Positions 1-12,044 are shown, counted from the stretch's first letter. The stretch: DNA of 64,000 bases from Tachypleus tridentatus (GCF_004210375.1 NC_134829.1:25808034-25872033), one strand, 5' to 3'. Translations and numbers: made by a program. Notes: generated by a model not told the origin, from the sequence alone.

Positions 1-1475
1 TAGGAAAAAGGAAAATAAAAAAAAACGTTTTTAGCATTTAATAGGTAAAATGTGAACACTATGAAATTAGCCTAAATACTAGCTAGTCAAAAGTTTAAGA
101 CCATGCTAAAACGAAGCGTTAATCGGTAAACACGTAACGAAATTTAGTCATTTGTGTAAAGTATTAATGTTGTCAACATCTCTCACTGACATCTCCTGTG
201 TTACATTGGGTAAAGATATGGCAAAGGCTAAAAAGTTGACAAAATTTGAACGTGGCAAATTGTTGAGCTGCAACAGTGAGGTCTCTGTAAATGAGCCATC
301 GCTGGTGAGATTGCGCGAAGTAAAACTGCTGTTGCAAATGTCTTAAAAGACTCTGAGGGGTACGGAACGAGAATTTCAAGTGGTCGGTCCAAGAAAATTT
401 CGCCGGCGTTGAGCGGGAGGATCGACGGATTGTCTGGCCAGACACCAGCCGATCGTCGAACCAGATTAAGGCTCTTACAGACGTAGAATGCAGCTCAAGA
501 ACAATAAGACGGCATCTACGAGAGAAAGGCTTTATAAAGCGTAAACGTTTTCAAAGGCCACGCCTCCTTCCACACCATGAAACAGCTCGGTTAAACTTTG
601 CTGCGAAGCACCAAACATGGGACGTAGAAAAGTGGACGAAGGTTTTGTTCTCTGATGAGATAAATTTAACCTGGATGGTCCAGGTGGCTTCCAACATTAC
701 TGGCACGATAAGGATATTTCACCGAAGACATTTTCTACACGACACAGTGGAGGAGGTTCCATCATGATCTGGGGTGCTTTCTCCTTCCATGGAACAATGG
801 AGCTTCAGGTTATACAGGGGCGTCAAATAGCAGTTGGGTACATTGGCATGTTGGAGAGAGCATCCTTGTTGACTGAGGGCCCTCGCTTGTGTGGAAATGA
901 CTGGATCTTTCAGCAAGACAACGCTGCAATCTACAATGCCCACAGGACAAAGGACTTTTTCATGGCGAATAACGTGATTCTTTTGGACCTTCCAGCGTGT
1001 TTACCCGAACTGAACCCCCATTGAAAATGTTTGGGGGTGGATGGCAAGGGAAGTCTATAGAAATGGGCGTTAGTTCCAAACAGTGTATGATCTTCGTGAA
1101 GCCATCTTCACCATGTGGAATAACATTCCAGCCAGCCTTCTGCGAACGATTATATTGACCATGTGAAAGCGAATGTTTGCAGTTATTTGCAATGACGGCC
1201 GTGCAACTCACTACTGAGACCTCTTGTTGGGCATTTCCTACTTTGTATAGGACTTCTTTTTGGTATGGTCTTAAACTTTTGACCAGCTAATATTTAGCCT
1301 AATTTCATAGTGTTCACATTTTCCCTATTAAATGCTAAAAAAGGTTTTTTTATTTTATTTTACCTTTTCTTATTTTCATCTTTTCAAGCTCTACTCAAAT
1401 AAGTGGCTGAGTCTAACAACGCAAAATGCATATTTTTTCTTTAAATTCATTGGCCTTACGATTTTGGCCAGCATT
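1..1475 (+). mobile_element. Tc1-like DNA transposon copy A (left end cut by window)
   Basis: The right end reads ...TTTTGGCCAGCATTATA at about 1461-1478, and the element carries long terminal inverted repeats. Sequence 1-115 is the reverse complement of about 1255-1370, with shared blocks such as AGCATTTAATAGG and GAAATTAGCCTAAATA. Comparison with the complete copy at 25893-27472 shows that the window opens roughly 120 bp inside the left inverted repeat. Inside is a broken Tc1-type transposase. The two copies are close to identical over most of their length. Confidence 0.9.
218..1216 (+). pseudogene. Tc1-like transposase relic (copy A)
   Basis: The translation follows a Tc1 transposase through several frames. 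It starts at the ATG at 218 (MAKAKKLTKFERG, helix-turn-helix start), runs through a basic DNA-binding region, then the DDE domain: VLFSDE (first Asp) near 640-662, IFQQDNAA (second Asp) near 905-930, and a PELNP-IEN block (catalytic Glu) near 1005-1030. The end is NDGRATHY followed by a stop near 1214. At least two frameshifts break it: one just after VLFSDEI (about 660), and one extra C in the run before ATTGAAAATG (about 1015-1020). A stop also interrupts the C-terminal part near 1165. It cannot make a full transposase. Both frameshifts recur in the copy at 26214-27214. Confidence 0.85.
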
Positions 1476-1680
1476 ATATATACATACAGCGCATAACAGA
1501 ATAGACTATTAAAACATCAAATAATGAAACAAAATATTAAGTTGTTAATATTATCTTACCCAGTTGTTTAGGTTTACATTTGAAAAACCAAAACATTAAT
1601 GTTATGCCAGTTTGTGGAGGAAAGCAAAAGTGGAAGGATTGTTGTTTTATTTTGAAACGCTTAAATTAAGAACAGTGTGT
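1476..1680. other. AT-rich spacer, nothing recognised
   Basis: I see no ORF, repeat or splice-like feature between the end of the Tc1-like element and the small SINE. Confidence 0.5.
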
Positions 1681-1797
1681 GTGTTTTTCGTATAGCAAAG
1701 CCACAAAGGGCTATCTGCTCAGCCCACAGAGGGGAATCGAACCCCTGATTTTAGCGTTGTAAATCCGGAGACATACCGCTGTACTAGCGGGGGGCAA
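1681..1797 (-). repeat. short tRNA-derived SINE (family 2)
   Basis: On the minus strand it has the layout of the second, shorter SINE family of this window: a head with CAGCGGTATGTCTCCGG (A-box-like), GGGGTTCGATTCCCC (good B box), then a short tail with GCAGATAGCCCTTTGTGGC. The B box is better kept here than in most family-2 copies below. Confidence 0.75.
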
Positions 1798-2240
1798 ATT
1801 AAGAACAAAGAAAGTGTTTCAATATTGAGAAGTGTTAAGTTATGCGCTATGATACAAAAACTAGAAAATGGTTTTCTTATTTTCGGACGAAAGGTGCTTA
1901 TATTATAAAGAAAAGGCAGTGTCTTGGTGTTATTATTATTCATAAAAGCGTGAGGTCTGGGTGATTTAACCTGATAATGCTATTTAGTTAGGTCTGTTTG
2001 TGTCGACGCAAAAAGTCATAAAATGAACTGCCTATATTCTGTTCAACTTGGAAAATTGAACCCAGAAATTTTATTATTCTAAGTCTGCAAACCTAGCGTT
2101 GAACCACCGCAGAATATCTAGCTGGAAAGTAAAAGTTAAATTTTAAAGGATGAATGCAGTATATGCATGATCCACATGATGGTAGCACCCATTTTGTTAG
2201 TTCTCCGTATTTTACTAAAAATGTCTCTATCAATAAATGA
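1798..2240. other. AT-rich stretch without recognised features
   Basis: Short ORFs only, none with recognisable similarity. No clear repeat structure seen. Confidence 0.4.
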
Positions 2241-2264
2241 CTTATACGCAAAAAAAAAAAGGTA

Positions 2265-3860
2265 GTGACGCAGATGGGATCCGAAATTTGCATTGAAAAA
2301 TACAAGGCTTGTAAAAATAAACAAGGTAAAAGCCAGTCTAGAGATCAACCTCATGGGTCAGCCAGAGGAAGCGAGAAACCAGAAAGAGTCCTAGGTCGAG
2401 GGAAAGGTCACACAAATTATGTTGATGAAGAAAACCAAAAGAAAAAGTGAGTTATGCGTCTCCCCATAAAGTAAAGTAAAAAGAGAGAACTACTGGTGAG
2501 GTCAAAGTCGATACACAAGTTTATAAGCATGATATGACATTCACTTATGATACTGCATCAGCTGTTTCTATTGTAGCAAAAGGTGTTTACCACATATATG
2601 TCTAGCATTTATCATTAGATGAACCTACATTAATCTAAAATCTTACACAAATCATAAAGTTAATCTTCTTGAACAAATTAAAATTAATGTCAAATATTGA
2701 AACCAAGAGAAGGCACTGTCACTGGACATTGGTAGAGGTCAGAGAACAGTATTTTTTGGACGAAACTGAATGAGACAAATTCGCCTGAACTGGGAGAGTA
2801 TATTATCAGTAAGAAAGAGCACACTTCAGAAGGTACCACAAAAGTATCACTTCGTATTTTATGGCGAACTAGGCGAAATGAAGGAATTTGAGGCCAGAAT
2901 GTAGTTGAAGAAAGATGCAATCCCGAAGTTCCATAAGGCTAGCTCTGTACTGTATACACTTACTGATGGAGTGAAAAAATATAGAGAAGTTAGAGGATAG
3001 CGAGTGATCACCAAAGTAGAAAAAAAGTGATTGGTCATTGTTGTAGTACCCAAGGCAGACAGCAGACTTCAATGATATGGTGACTATAAAGTTTCCGTTA
3101 AAATTAATTAATGGACCAGCCTTACCCTCCTCTCATGGCTGAAGAAATATTTGCAACTTTGGTAGGAGGTCCTCGGTTAAGTAAAATTGACTTGTCAAAT
3201 GAATATGCTTAAGTGAAGTTAGAAAAAAATATAAAAGATATCTCAACATAAACATTCAAGCACCACATATTTTCTAATCTACCTCCATCTTAGATCAAGT
3301 TCTAGAGGAAATCCTAATTGTGTGTTGTTTTATTGATGATATTTTGATAATTGCTTCGAGTGGCAAACAAGAAACATCTTCGAAATTTTGAAATGGTATT
3401 GGAGTGATTACAGAATTATAATATTTATGCCAAGAAAGACAGCTGTTCCTTCACAACTTCCAAAGTGAGTTATTTCGGCCTTGTTAATGAAATGAATGGA
3501 CGCCATCCTCTATCTGATAAAATAAAAGTAGTTGCAAACGCTAAAGAGCCAAAGATATTTCAGAACTGCACATATTCTTAGAAATGGTAAAGTGTTATCC
3601 AGGGTTTGTACAGAACATCTCAATAAATCTAGCACCGCTCAACAACTTACTGTGTGATGAAGTTCCGTGGAGATGGAGGGTGGACTGTTAAAATACATTT
3701 AGTTATGTAAAGGAAGTTCTATCAAGTGGCAACGTTCTGACCCACTATGATGAAAAAATGGATTAATGTTGGCATGTGATGCGTTATCATTTGAGGTTAG
3801 AGCTCATATCGAGATACGAATGACAGAAAAACATGAGATAAACAACCAAAATGTTCCAAA
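2265..3860 (+). pseudogene. Ty3/gypsy-type retrotransposon pol relic
   Basis: A heavily decayed Gypsy-type polyprotein can be followed across frames. There is a basic gag-end/linker region at 2265-2450. An aspartic protease-like stretch follows near 2500-2600 (YDTASAVSIV). A reverse transcriptase lead-in near 3000-3080 reads VITKVEK and PKADSRL. The fingers/palm block near 3185-3230 reads KIDLSNEYA. The catalytic box near 3330-3355 reads CFIDDILI. Connection/RNase H-like sequence follows near 3560-3800. Stops and frameshifts occur every 50-150 bp, so the element is dead. No LTRs were found at either side. The order protease-RT-RNase H fits Ty3/gypsy rather than LINE or Penelope elements. Confidence 0.75.
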
Positions 3861-4019
3861 TAACAGAAGAGTGTCCAGATCTATAGAATCAAGAAGACTC
3901 AACGAGAATGAAATATTTGTTTATGTAGTAGTTTGAAAAACTTTTACTTTGACCTCCAAATATTGTCATGAGACTGTAATTTGTTAAAAAGTAAAAAATG
4001 GACTATTGATAATTGGAAA

Positions 4020-4610
4020 AGGGAATTTGGAATATTTGGTTCAAAGCGCGTATTCTACGTCTGGCGGAAGAAATGTTTAAGATACTTACCTCAATGCATA
4101 GCACCTATCGTGAAGCATTGAGTGTGATGGATTGGGGTATTTTTCTGTTGAGGGGAAAATATATATTTGCAAAATAGATGCAAATAATGGACCAGCGCAA
4201 ATACCATCAGATACTTGTCCGTCATAGTATGCCCAGCGATTTGCGTATTATATGTAAAGAATTCTACCATCAAAAAGATAATGACCCCAAACACTTAACC
4301 AACCCATACAGAAATTACTTAGCTATTTGTGGAGTAGTTAAAATATATCATATCTTAGAAATAAGAGAATTGATGTAATGGAATGGCTATGCCATTCACC
4401 TGATATCAATGTGATTGAAAATTTATGGGTTGAGTTAAACCAGTTAACGAAAGATCGCAAGCCAAACACTGAAGATGAACTTTTGGGGGTACCCAAAGAA
4501 GGATGGCAGTCAATCACTCAGGAATATCTACACAAACTCATTGAAAGCATGTAACATCGATGTGAAACAGTACTAAAATCCAAGGCAATATTGACTAAAT
4601 ATTAACTTGT
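4020..4610 (+). pseudogene. second Tc1-like transposase relic (copy B, different family)
   Basis: The C-terminal half of a Tc1-type transposase is readable in shifted frames. It shows a MDQRKYHQILVRHSMPS block near 4190-4240, KDNDPKH (second catalytic Asp region) near 4278-4300, MEWLCHSPDINVIENLW (with the third acidic residue) near 4378-4430, and a final LIESM / RCETVLKSKAILTKY motif at about 4540-4605. This end motif is typical of Tc1-family enzymes. It is clearly a different family from copy A at 1-1475. Frameshifts and stops make it non-functional, and inverted repeats were not identified. Confidence 0.75.
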
Positions 4611-4620
4611 GAAAATGGTT

Positions 4621-5160
4621 TGTGTTATTTTGAGTTTCATTTTTACGTTAAACTATCGCAGAGAAACTTTTTTGATCAATTTGTAGGTTAGTTAGAATAA
4701 CAAGATGTAAGAAACTACAGTAGGTGCACAACACTTTTTATGAGAATATTTAACTAAATCATGAAAAGTTCAGATATTTACAAAAGCTGGTGTTTAAATT
4801 AGGATTTTAAGATCGCATTTGAACAGCTCTCGTAGAGTGCGTTCTAAAAACATACAGTTTTATATTTTTTTCTGTTATCTAATGAAAGATATAACAAATT
4901 AGCAAGATTTTCAAGGGGAGGCACTTTTTTTGTCCATCCTCTGCAAATATTTTTAGAACTTGCTTGATCTTAAATTCGTGTGCCCTTTAGCAAACATTTG
5001 AATTAAACAAATTACAAAATTATAGATATAGCTTATTAAAAAATGTTTGTTAGGAGATGAAAACTGTGTAAGTCTTAAGATCGTATTTAGTATGAATTTT
5101 CATAACATTTCTGTGGAATAAATAAATTTGTAGTAGCATAGTTTTATTACTAGTGAGTTC
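4621..5160. other. AT-rich stretch, no gene seen
   Basis: Long runs of A and T with scattered stops in all frames. No repeat family identified. Confidence 0.4.
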
Positions 5161-5462
5161 TTTTATCTGATGAAAATAATTTAACATTCAATCCTTGAAA
5201 CAATAGTAAATTACTTAATTTCCTCCTTCAATGTTTCTACAAACTTGAATATTTGTACACTTATGTAAATTGCTGTAGGCTTATATCACAAATTATTTTA
5301 AACAACGTAAAACAAAAACTTACTTGTACAAAGTAACCACAATAGCCAATACACTAACTAGTTTACTCTATACCTGCACATAATTTAACATTGTCTTAAT
5401 TATATATTTGACTGCCTTTCAATTTACTCTCTAACTAACCTAATATTACTTTATAGAATGCC
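5160..5462. repeat. diverged interspersed repeat, copy 1
   Basis: This matches 7740-8095 in the same orientation. Shared blocks include ACTTGTACAAAGTAA, TTGCTGTAGGCTTA versus AGGCTGTAGGTCTA, and CCTAATA-T-CTTTAT near the right edge. The two are diverged with indels. The block lies directly beside the minus-strand coding relic at 5450-6390, so it may be that element's 3' untranslated part. Confidence 0.5.
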
Positions 5463-6390
5463 ATCTCTATACTGACTCCTTTCTGGATTCTGAAATCCCT
5501 TGAAAGTCCTAATATAAAAAAGTAAACAACACCAACCTGTCCAATCACCCAGTATTTTAGGTGGATTTCTCTTCCAAAGCCTATGGTAGGAATGGGTTGT
5601 TTTTTTATTGTTGTTACTGGCTACCCTTTTGTTCGGGAAAGTTTTCTTGGATAGTTGGTTAAATGAATCCACGAGGAGCTTCAACCTTAATGATCTTCTG
5701 GAATTAGTCTTAACAGGAGCTCTGGGCTCCTTTGCAGTTGAGGTTTCATTGGCATGTTTTTCTCTAGAATTACCCAGTTGTCCATTTTCTCACTGATGCA
5801 CTTTCAAAAAATATCATGGTGTTTGAATTGTTGACTTGATTGCCTCTCCTCTGAACACCTACTTAACTTTCGACTTTGGCCTCTCTTGTAACAAGTACCG
5901 TTCAGCTGTACCATGTCATCTTGATGGAATTCGATTTTATCAATATATACAGCACAGCTACTTTTTGCTTTATCGCAATCCAATTCAAGTTTTTCTTTTT
6001 CCGAGGTAAGGCCACGCATGACATCTTTATTCTTCACATCCAATAGAGCTCTTCCAAACACCTATCATCATGACATGTTGGAGTATTCATTTCCACTGTA
6101 CTCCAGTAACTAGATAGAGAATTATTGCTATTAACTCCTAATATGAATATTTCAGTTCTTGGTGTCTATTGAACAACACTTCTGTTTGAACTGAACTTTC
6201 ATCCTCTGGTGTTGTGACTGCTGCATAGTGTGCAATAATTTTCTGGTTATAGACTGTGAAGATACGTGATGCTAGCCTGACCTTACATCCATATCTTTAC
6301 GTGAAGTTAGTTCACAAAATGCTTGCTCTTCTTTTAATTTTCTGTCTCTTTCTTTATTTGATCTTGTCTTAACACTCATTGTACGAGTCA
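5450..6390 (-). pseudogene. unidentified decayed coding relic
   Basis: Reading leftwards, the minus strand has a run of coding-like segments in alternating frames. It starts at an ATG near 6380 with MSVKTRSNKERDRKLKEEQA. Next comes a segment near 6210-6290 with VYNQKIIAHYAAVTTPEDES. An 85-codon stretch follows at 5804-6061, rich in Lys/Glu and coiled-coil-like (TSEKEKLELDCDKAKSS). A basic stretch follows near 5650-5730 (SRRSLRLK). Stops and frameshifts separate the blocks. I do not recognise the family. It could be a processed pseudogene or part of a mobile element. Homology of its 3' side to another locus (7740-8095) favours a repeated element. Confidence 0.35.
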
Positions 6391-6399
6391 GGGTAACAG

Positions 6400-7000
6400 T
6401 TAGTAACCTGAGTTTAGTAATACCTAAAACCCAATCACAAGGTCATTTTAAGGTGTACCTAGATTTTTCATATTGATAGAAAATCGTCAGTGCTTTTATT
6501 TTCAAAAATAATGAAAGACAGTGAAAATAAAAGCATATAAATTATAATAGAATTTGAATATGAAACTATCTGTATCTGACTATATATAGCATTTATATCT
6601 ATAGCATCAAGAAATGTGGAGTTACTGACTATTATCATGTTTTACAGACCTGCCCAGCAATTTTCCATCGCTTTTCAACTTGGATTTTTTTTTTTTGTAT
6701 TCATTTGTTAATAATTTGGACAATTTGGATCAATGACAGGGTGACTGCACAAACTTTAGCTATATTATTTAATGTCATCACATTGTTATGAATGTTTCTG
6801 AGCTCTTCCCATCTGATGCATATGTTTATTATTGTCATTTTCTAAGTATTCGCTCAGCAACCCCACCTAAGAAACCACTACTTTTGGAGCTCTCTTTCTT
6901 TTCATTTTTTAAACATTGACATGATTGGCTGTCTCCCACCTTTTGTCCGTCGCTCTTTCATTTTGAATGGCAATCCATCATATTCACAGCACATGTACTT
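6400..7000. other. spacer with no supported gene
   Basis: AT-rich, with many short ORFs. A possible diverged coding remnant on the minus strand (6700-6990) was not convincing. Confidence 0.35.
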
Positions 7001-7010
7001 CTACAGATAC

Positions 7011-7283
7011 GCATGGCCGAGCGCGTAAGGCGTGCGACTCGTAATCCGAGGGTCGCGGGTTCGCGCCCGCGTCGCGCCAAACATGCTCATCCTTTCAGCC
7101 GTGAAGGCGTTATAATGTGACGGTCAATCCCACTATTCGTTGGTAAAAGAGTAGCCCAAGAGTTGGCGGTGGGTGGTGATGACTAGCTGCCTTCCCTCTA
7201 GTCTTACACTGCTAAATTAGGGACGGCTAGCACAGATAGCCCTCGAGTAGCTTTGTGCGAAATTCCAAAACAAACAAACAAAA
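7011..7283 (+). repeat. tRNA-derived SINE (family 1), full length with 11-bp TSD
   Basis: A tRNA-like head (GCATGGCC..., the anticodon-equivalent CGT in ACTCGTAATC, B box GGGTTCGCGCC) is followed by the family body (CCAAGAGTTGGCGG, ACTGCTAAATTAGGGACGGC) and a CAAACAAACAAA tail. Direct repeats TCTACAGATAC flank it at 7000-7010 and 7284-7294, proving retroposition. This is one of the best preserved copies and can serve as the reference for the other family-1 copies. Confidence 0.95.
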
Positions 7284-7294
7284 TCTACAGATAC

Positions 7295-7740
7295 AGTCAC
7301 TGTAATGTTTAACTTTGCATTTGTATGGTAAAGAGTTAATAGTGTTGTTTTGTTTATATTTATATGGAGGGAAAAGAGCTTTGACTTTTCATCTAACTTG
7401 AGCGTTTGAAGCTCAAGGTGCTAGGACTGAGACGTTCCCAAATCTCGATGCACCCAGAAGTTAAAATTTAGCTAAGTGAGCGTCTTTTTTTTCAAAGGGA
7501 ATTCCATATGAAATTTATAAACTGAAAGTGGCAATATCTGAATGACTTGATTTGTTTTCTGTCAGTAAATTCTTATCTTGGCTCATACGATGGCTGTTAA
7601 TAATGTCATTGTCTCAAGTGAAGCTAGGATCTTAATACTTGACCTCCTGGTCGCCAACTTCAACTGTTGACGTTTAGTCAAAGCTTTATTTTACTTTCAC
7701 CAAATAATGACACCCCTGACAATAATGTAGTAACGTGTAT
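7295..7740. other. spacer, nothing recognised
   Basis: No ORF of interest and no repeat recognised before the diverged repeat at 7740. Confidence 0.35.
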
Positions 7741-8095
7741 TAGGTTGGTTCTTTTAAGTTATTTAGTGCAAATAATTCAAGGTCCAGTTAGTGTAAAAAA
7801 AATAAGTTACTTTAATTCTTTTTTAACGTTTCTGCAACCTGAATACTTGTACTGCTGTAAATAGGCTGTAGGTCTACGTCGCGAAGGACGTTAACTGAGG
7901 TAAAAGAAATAAATTCACTTGTACAAAGTAATTATCACAGCTAACACGCTGAATGACTGACTCTGTATCTTGAAGTCGTTTACATATCTTTCTCTATCGT
8001 GAAATAACTCCATCCTCTCTTAATAAATCTTTGACCATCTTTCAACTTACTTTCTTTGTAACCTAATAATGCTTTATGGAATGGCGTACAATCAT
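7740..8095. repeat. diverged interspersed repeat, copy 2
   Basis: Same-orientation relative of 5160-5462. The match is collinear over roughly 300 bp with indels, ending in TAACCTAATAATGCTTTATGGAATGG.C here versus CTAACCTAATATTACTTTATAGAATGCC there. Confidence 0.5.
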
Positions 8096-10137
8096 AATCT
8101 GAGTTGGAGTGTGAGAGGACAATGCATGACGTCAAATCTTAGACTTTCTGAGCAGTCTACTGAACGTCATAATTTATTACTCACTGCTCTCTTGTATTAA
8201 AGATTTAGATTATAGAAATTTCAACGTTATAAATATAAGTGATAGTAATATTTAACCACAAAAACGTTACTTCCTAATGTCATTCATTAGAGCTCAAACA
8301 AATATTTCCGAGAAGGGGAAGTATATGTATATAAGGGGTCAGCTTTTACGGTGTAAGTCAATAGACTAAAATAATAAGTGTCATGTGTGTTTAAACATAA
8401 GGACAAATTTAGTTTTGATAAAAATTGCTAAAATATCTAGTTTAACTATGACATTTAGCTTACATCATAATACGAGCAATTTTCTGTTAAAATGAAGAAG
8501 GTAAATATCCCCTCGCGCTTTTTCCTGAAGTCACACATGGTATCATTCCTTATGCACCACGAAATATATGGATTACATCATCCGCAGTTTTTACCCCTTC
8601 TTTGTTGGAAGTGTAAGTTGAAGTATATCATTATAACTCTTTCTCCAGCACTCTTATCTATGTTAACATTTTTTGCTATAACAATGACTTAAATACAACA
8701 CTGTTTATGAATAAAGCCAAAGCTTTAAGGCAGTAAGTATAAATATATTTGCTGCTAAACAGTTGGACTCTAACCAGGACTGTACGTAGAATGTTTGAAA
8801 CATGGGTTCTAATTAGTTTGTGAGATCAAAAGCCAGCACATGTTGTGCGAGGCATAGTCAGCATGTAAATCATTCTGATACAACTAAGGTGTTGGGAAAT
8901 ACGATTATTTCAAGCCAAAAAGTGCTTTATTAGAAGAATTTAAATTATATTTAAAATAAATAATAACTGCGCTATAACTGTATAAACACAATTTTACATC
9001 ACAAAAATAGGGGTTCAGCTGAACCCTAACCCCCTCCCCCATACGTTCATGTGTGATAACATCTCTAGTTGATAGAGCCAGAAATAAATACAGAAAAGAA
9101 AAAAGAAAAAGCTTTGACTTCTTAATATCTTAAAAATATCATCCATTGGATCATGGTTATTTTCCTCAGAGCCCTTGGGCTCCGCGATGAAATTTTAGAA
9201 TGCTAATATTTTTTTCTTAAACTGTTAAATTGAATCAGAATACGTTGTACAAAAAAGTAAAATATATCTTTAATAAAACAGGTTTTTCGCGTAATGAGCC
9301 TTTTAATCTTTTATTCTGCCTAACACCAGACGATGTTATTTAGCTTAGGGGAAGTTCTCGCAGTGAAAGTGTTAATACAATTTCAATTAACTTCGACAGT
9401 GGCACCACTGGTTGTTTGTAGATATGGCACCATTTCAAGATTGCATGCGTTGTTGGAGATGCAAGATAGCCTAGTAATTTTCGTATGAAACATCAGTCAA
9501 CCTTGGGTCGTGATGCCAACTGTCTCTTAAAAGGCAAGTCTTGATTAGCGGCTAAATCTCGAACGAAATGAAACATAATGAAGCATAAAGTCATAGCTGA
9601 AACTTGTCCAAATGTGAAACATTGCGATGCAATTAGATGCAGTATCAATTGTTTCAATTTCAAGGCATATTTATATAAAGTATAATTATATTTATGACAA
9701 TTATAATTGATAAGTGTTAGGTTATGTTAGATTCGTTGTAGTTTAATTAGACAAACTTGGTACCAATGAGCTCTATGAGGTCATACGCCCGCATGACGTC
9801 ACGTTTCACTTTGTTCGAGATTTAGACACACGTCAGATCTGGTTTTAAAATTCTGTTAAAAAAAAAAAAAAATGTAAATATAATAAGTCACCCTTTTCCT
9901 TTATAAATAAAATTATTCTAGCGGTTTAGCCTTTTTCCACAAATCGTTATGGCAACACTGGTCTTAGGTCACCATGTCATTGTATGATAAAATTCAAGCG
10001 CTTGAACGAGTTTTCATTAAGAAGCTATTTTGTGTCCGTGAAAATGCCTTTAAAGTGCCAAAGATATAAGAATTCGTATTTAGACAAATTAATAATTGTT
10101 GTTACCCTTATAATGGATAAGTGGCTGAATATCAGTA
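8096..10137. other. AT-rich intergenic stretch
   Basis: No coding region, SINE or transposon recognised. There is a poly-A run at 9858-9872. The small ORFs (8492-8692, 9984-10178) have no recognisable similarity. The last bases (10138-10152) are the left TSD of the Penelope-like element. Confidence 0.4.
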
Positions 10138-10204
10138 ATAAATCTGATACGATTCTTGATGACGAGAAACCCACTTGAAATAAATAAAATTATAAGGAAC
10201 ACAA

Positions 10205-11780
10205 TTTAATACATTTAAAATATGAACAACATCTTGTCAGATACAAACAAATTTAAACTACTAAACATAAATCCAATAAAAAATACATGAAACCAGTTAA
10301 ACAAAATACGACTACAAATTAAAAAACCAACACAATCTCAGAAAACATTTATTCTTACCTACGAAAGACACCAACTCACGCACACCACAACTATACGACA
10401 CCACCAAACCTCACAAACCTGATTATCCACTATGACCCATAATGTCCACCTACGAATCATTTAACTACAATCTCGGTAAATATATAGCGTGAGCATTTTC
10501 TAAATATGTAACATCAGCCGGCTTCTTTTTCAAAGACTCTTTTAACTTTAAATATATTCTTAATCAACTAAATCATAAAGCCTTAATGGCCAGTTTTGAT
10601 GTAATCTCCCTCTTCACAGAAGTCCCAACGACGGAAACCTGCAAGATAACTTTAGAACTTTATATCCAAGACCCCAACCCATTGATACACATCCCAGCAG
10701 CCAATTAGCAACCATTATATAATTCACTACCACCAAAACTAACTTCATGTTCAATAACCGAAACTACCTACAAATAAATGGCCTAAGTATGGGGAACCCC
10801 GTGTCACCAGTTCTAGCCAACATTTTTTATGACATAGATTGTATCACAAGTGATCAGTTCAGCTTTACATCCACCACTATACTGGTTCAGGTACGTTGAT
10901 GATACAATTGCTGGATTCGCATCTACAGAACACACATTTAGTTTTTTCAATCACGTTAACTCGATACAACCCAACATTTAGTTCACCTGTGAACACGAAA
11001 AACTAACCAAATAACATTTCTCAACCTCAAAATAACTAGAACCGACACACAATTCAAAACAGAAATCTATAGAAAAATCACCCATACTGGATTATACATT
11101 CCCTGGGACTCAGCACATGAAACGAAACAAAAACTCAACATATTAAGAACCCAAATAAACACAGCCACAAAGCTGTGCTCACCCGATAAAATTAACGATG
11201 AAATCGACAAAATAAAACAACACTTCATTAGCATCAACAAATTTCCTCAAAAAACCGTGGACAAAATCATACGCTCACACCTAGACCAACAACAAACAAA
11301 CAATAAATCCTAAGATGCAACAAACTACAAAACATTATACTGCTGCATACGATATGTTCCCGACATCGGCGAAAAATAACCAATATTTGGAAAACAACTT
11401 ATAACAAAACACAACACTCCAGTGAACATCAAATTCATTCAAAAACCATGTACAAAACTCAAGTCCATACCTTGCAAAATTTACACTGACAAACACAACA
11501 CCAATATAATTTATAAAATACAATGCAACAACTGCCACAACTTCTATATTGGAGAAACAAGCAGAAAAATGGAAACTAGATTCAAAGAACAAAAAAAAAA
11601 CACTTTCACACGTTTTTGAACACTAAAATCAAATAAACACAACGTAATAATAGAAAACACCCATATATTAAATATGGAAACAAATATACACAAACGCAAA
11701 ATCAAAGAAGCTCTAGTTATACAACGACTCAAACGAAAAGTAAAGCAATATAAAGGAACATTTTTATACCTATACTAATT
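10205..11780 (+). pseudogene. PLE reverse transcriptase / GIY-YIG endonuclease relic
   Basis: The translation shows the hallmarks of a Penelope-like ORF. RT motif A is MASFDVISLFTEVPT at about 10587-10631. Motif B is GLSMGNPVSPVLANIF near 10780-10830. The catalytic YVDD lies in WFRYVDDTIAGF at about 10884-10920. A C-terminal GIY-YIG-type endonuclease at about 11500-11600 has a Cys-x2-Cys pair next to the catalytic-type tyrosine (CNNCHNFYIGET) and the following Arg (RKMETRF). Several stops and frameshifts (for example in the thumb region, about 11000-11400) inactivate it. The pairing of this RT type with GIY-YIG is diagnostic of Penelope-like elements, as opposed to LINEs or LTR elements. The start is not defined. 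Confidence 0.85.
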
Positions 11781-11893
11781 AATAACCTAACATCCACCTG
11801 CAACGCCCCTTACAATCCGGTATCCGTTTATACTCTCTCGTCTCTAAGACGTTTCCGTCAACGGTCACATTTAAACACTTTCTCGTTCTTAAC

Positions 11894-11920
11894 CTGAAGA
11901 TGATCTGGGAAGGTTGAAAC
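11894..11920 (+). ncRNA. hammerhead-ribozyme-like core in PLE 3' region
   Basis: Box CTGAAGA (CUGANGA consensus) at 11894-11900 and GAAAC at 11916-11920 flank a short stem (GATC / GGTT, wobble-paired). This matches the central core of hammerhead ribozymes, which are reported from Penelope-like elements. Stems I and III and the cleavage site were not established, so activity is an inference. Confidence 0.45.
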
Positions 11921-12044
11921 GTTGTTCTCAGTAAAAGTGTTAATACTCATACCAGCCGTTCTGAGATATAAATCTGATACGAGTAAAAATCTTCCTAGGC
12001 CTAGGCCTAATACGAATTCATCGGCGTATTTCAACGCAGGATAA

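Larger units (their letters stand above)
10153..11967 (+). mobile_element. Penelope-like retroelement (PLE) insertion with 15-bp TSD
   Basis: The direct repeat ATAAATCTGATACGA occurs at 10138-10152 and 11968-11982 and brackets the whole insertion, giving a 1,815-bp element. The left edge starts TTCTTGATGACGAGAAACCC. The right edge ends with CATACCAGCCGTTCTGAGAT. The same two termini occur in short copies at 21500-21587, 41161-41307 and 49865-49996. Between the ends lies a decayed RT plus GIY-YIG reading frame. A hammerhead-like core lies near the 3' end (11894-11920). Confidence 0.85.

Noticed and set aside
7011-7090. Genuine tRNA gene at the SINE heads (here and at other copies)
   Set aside because: The acceptor stem does not close, the head is always followed by the SINE body, and TSDs surround the entire unit.
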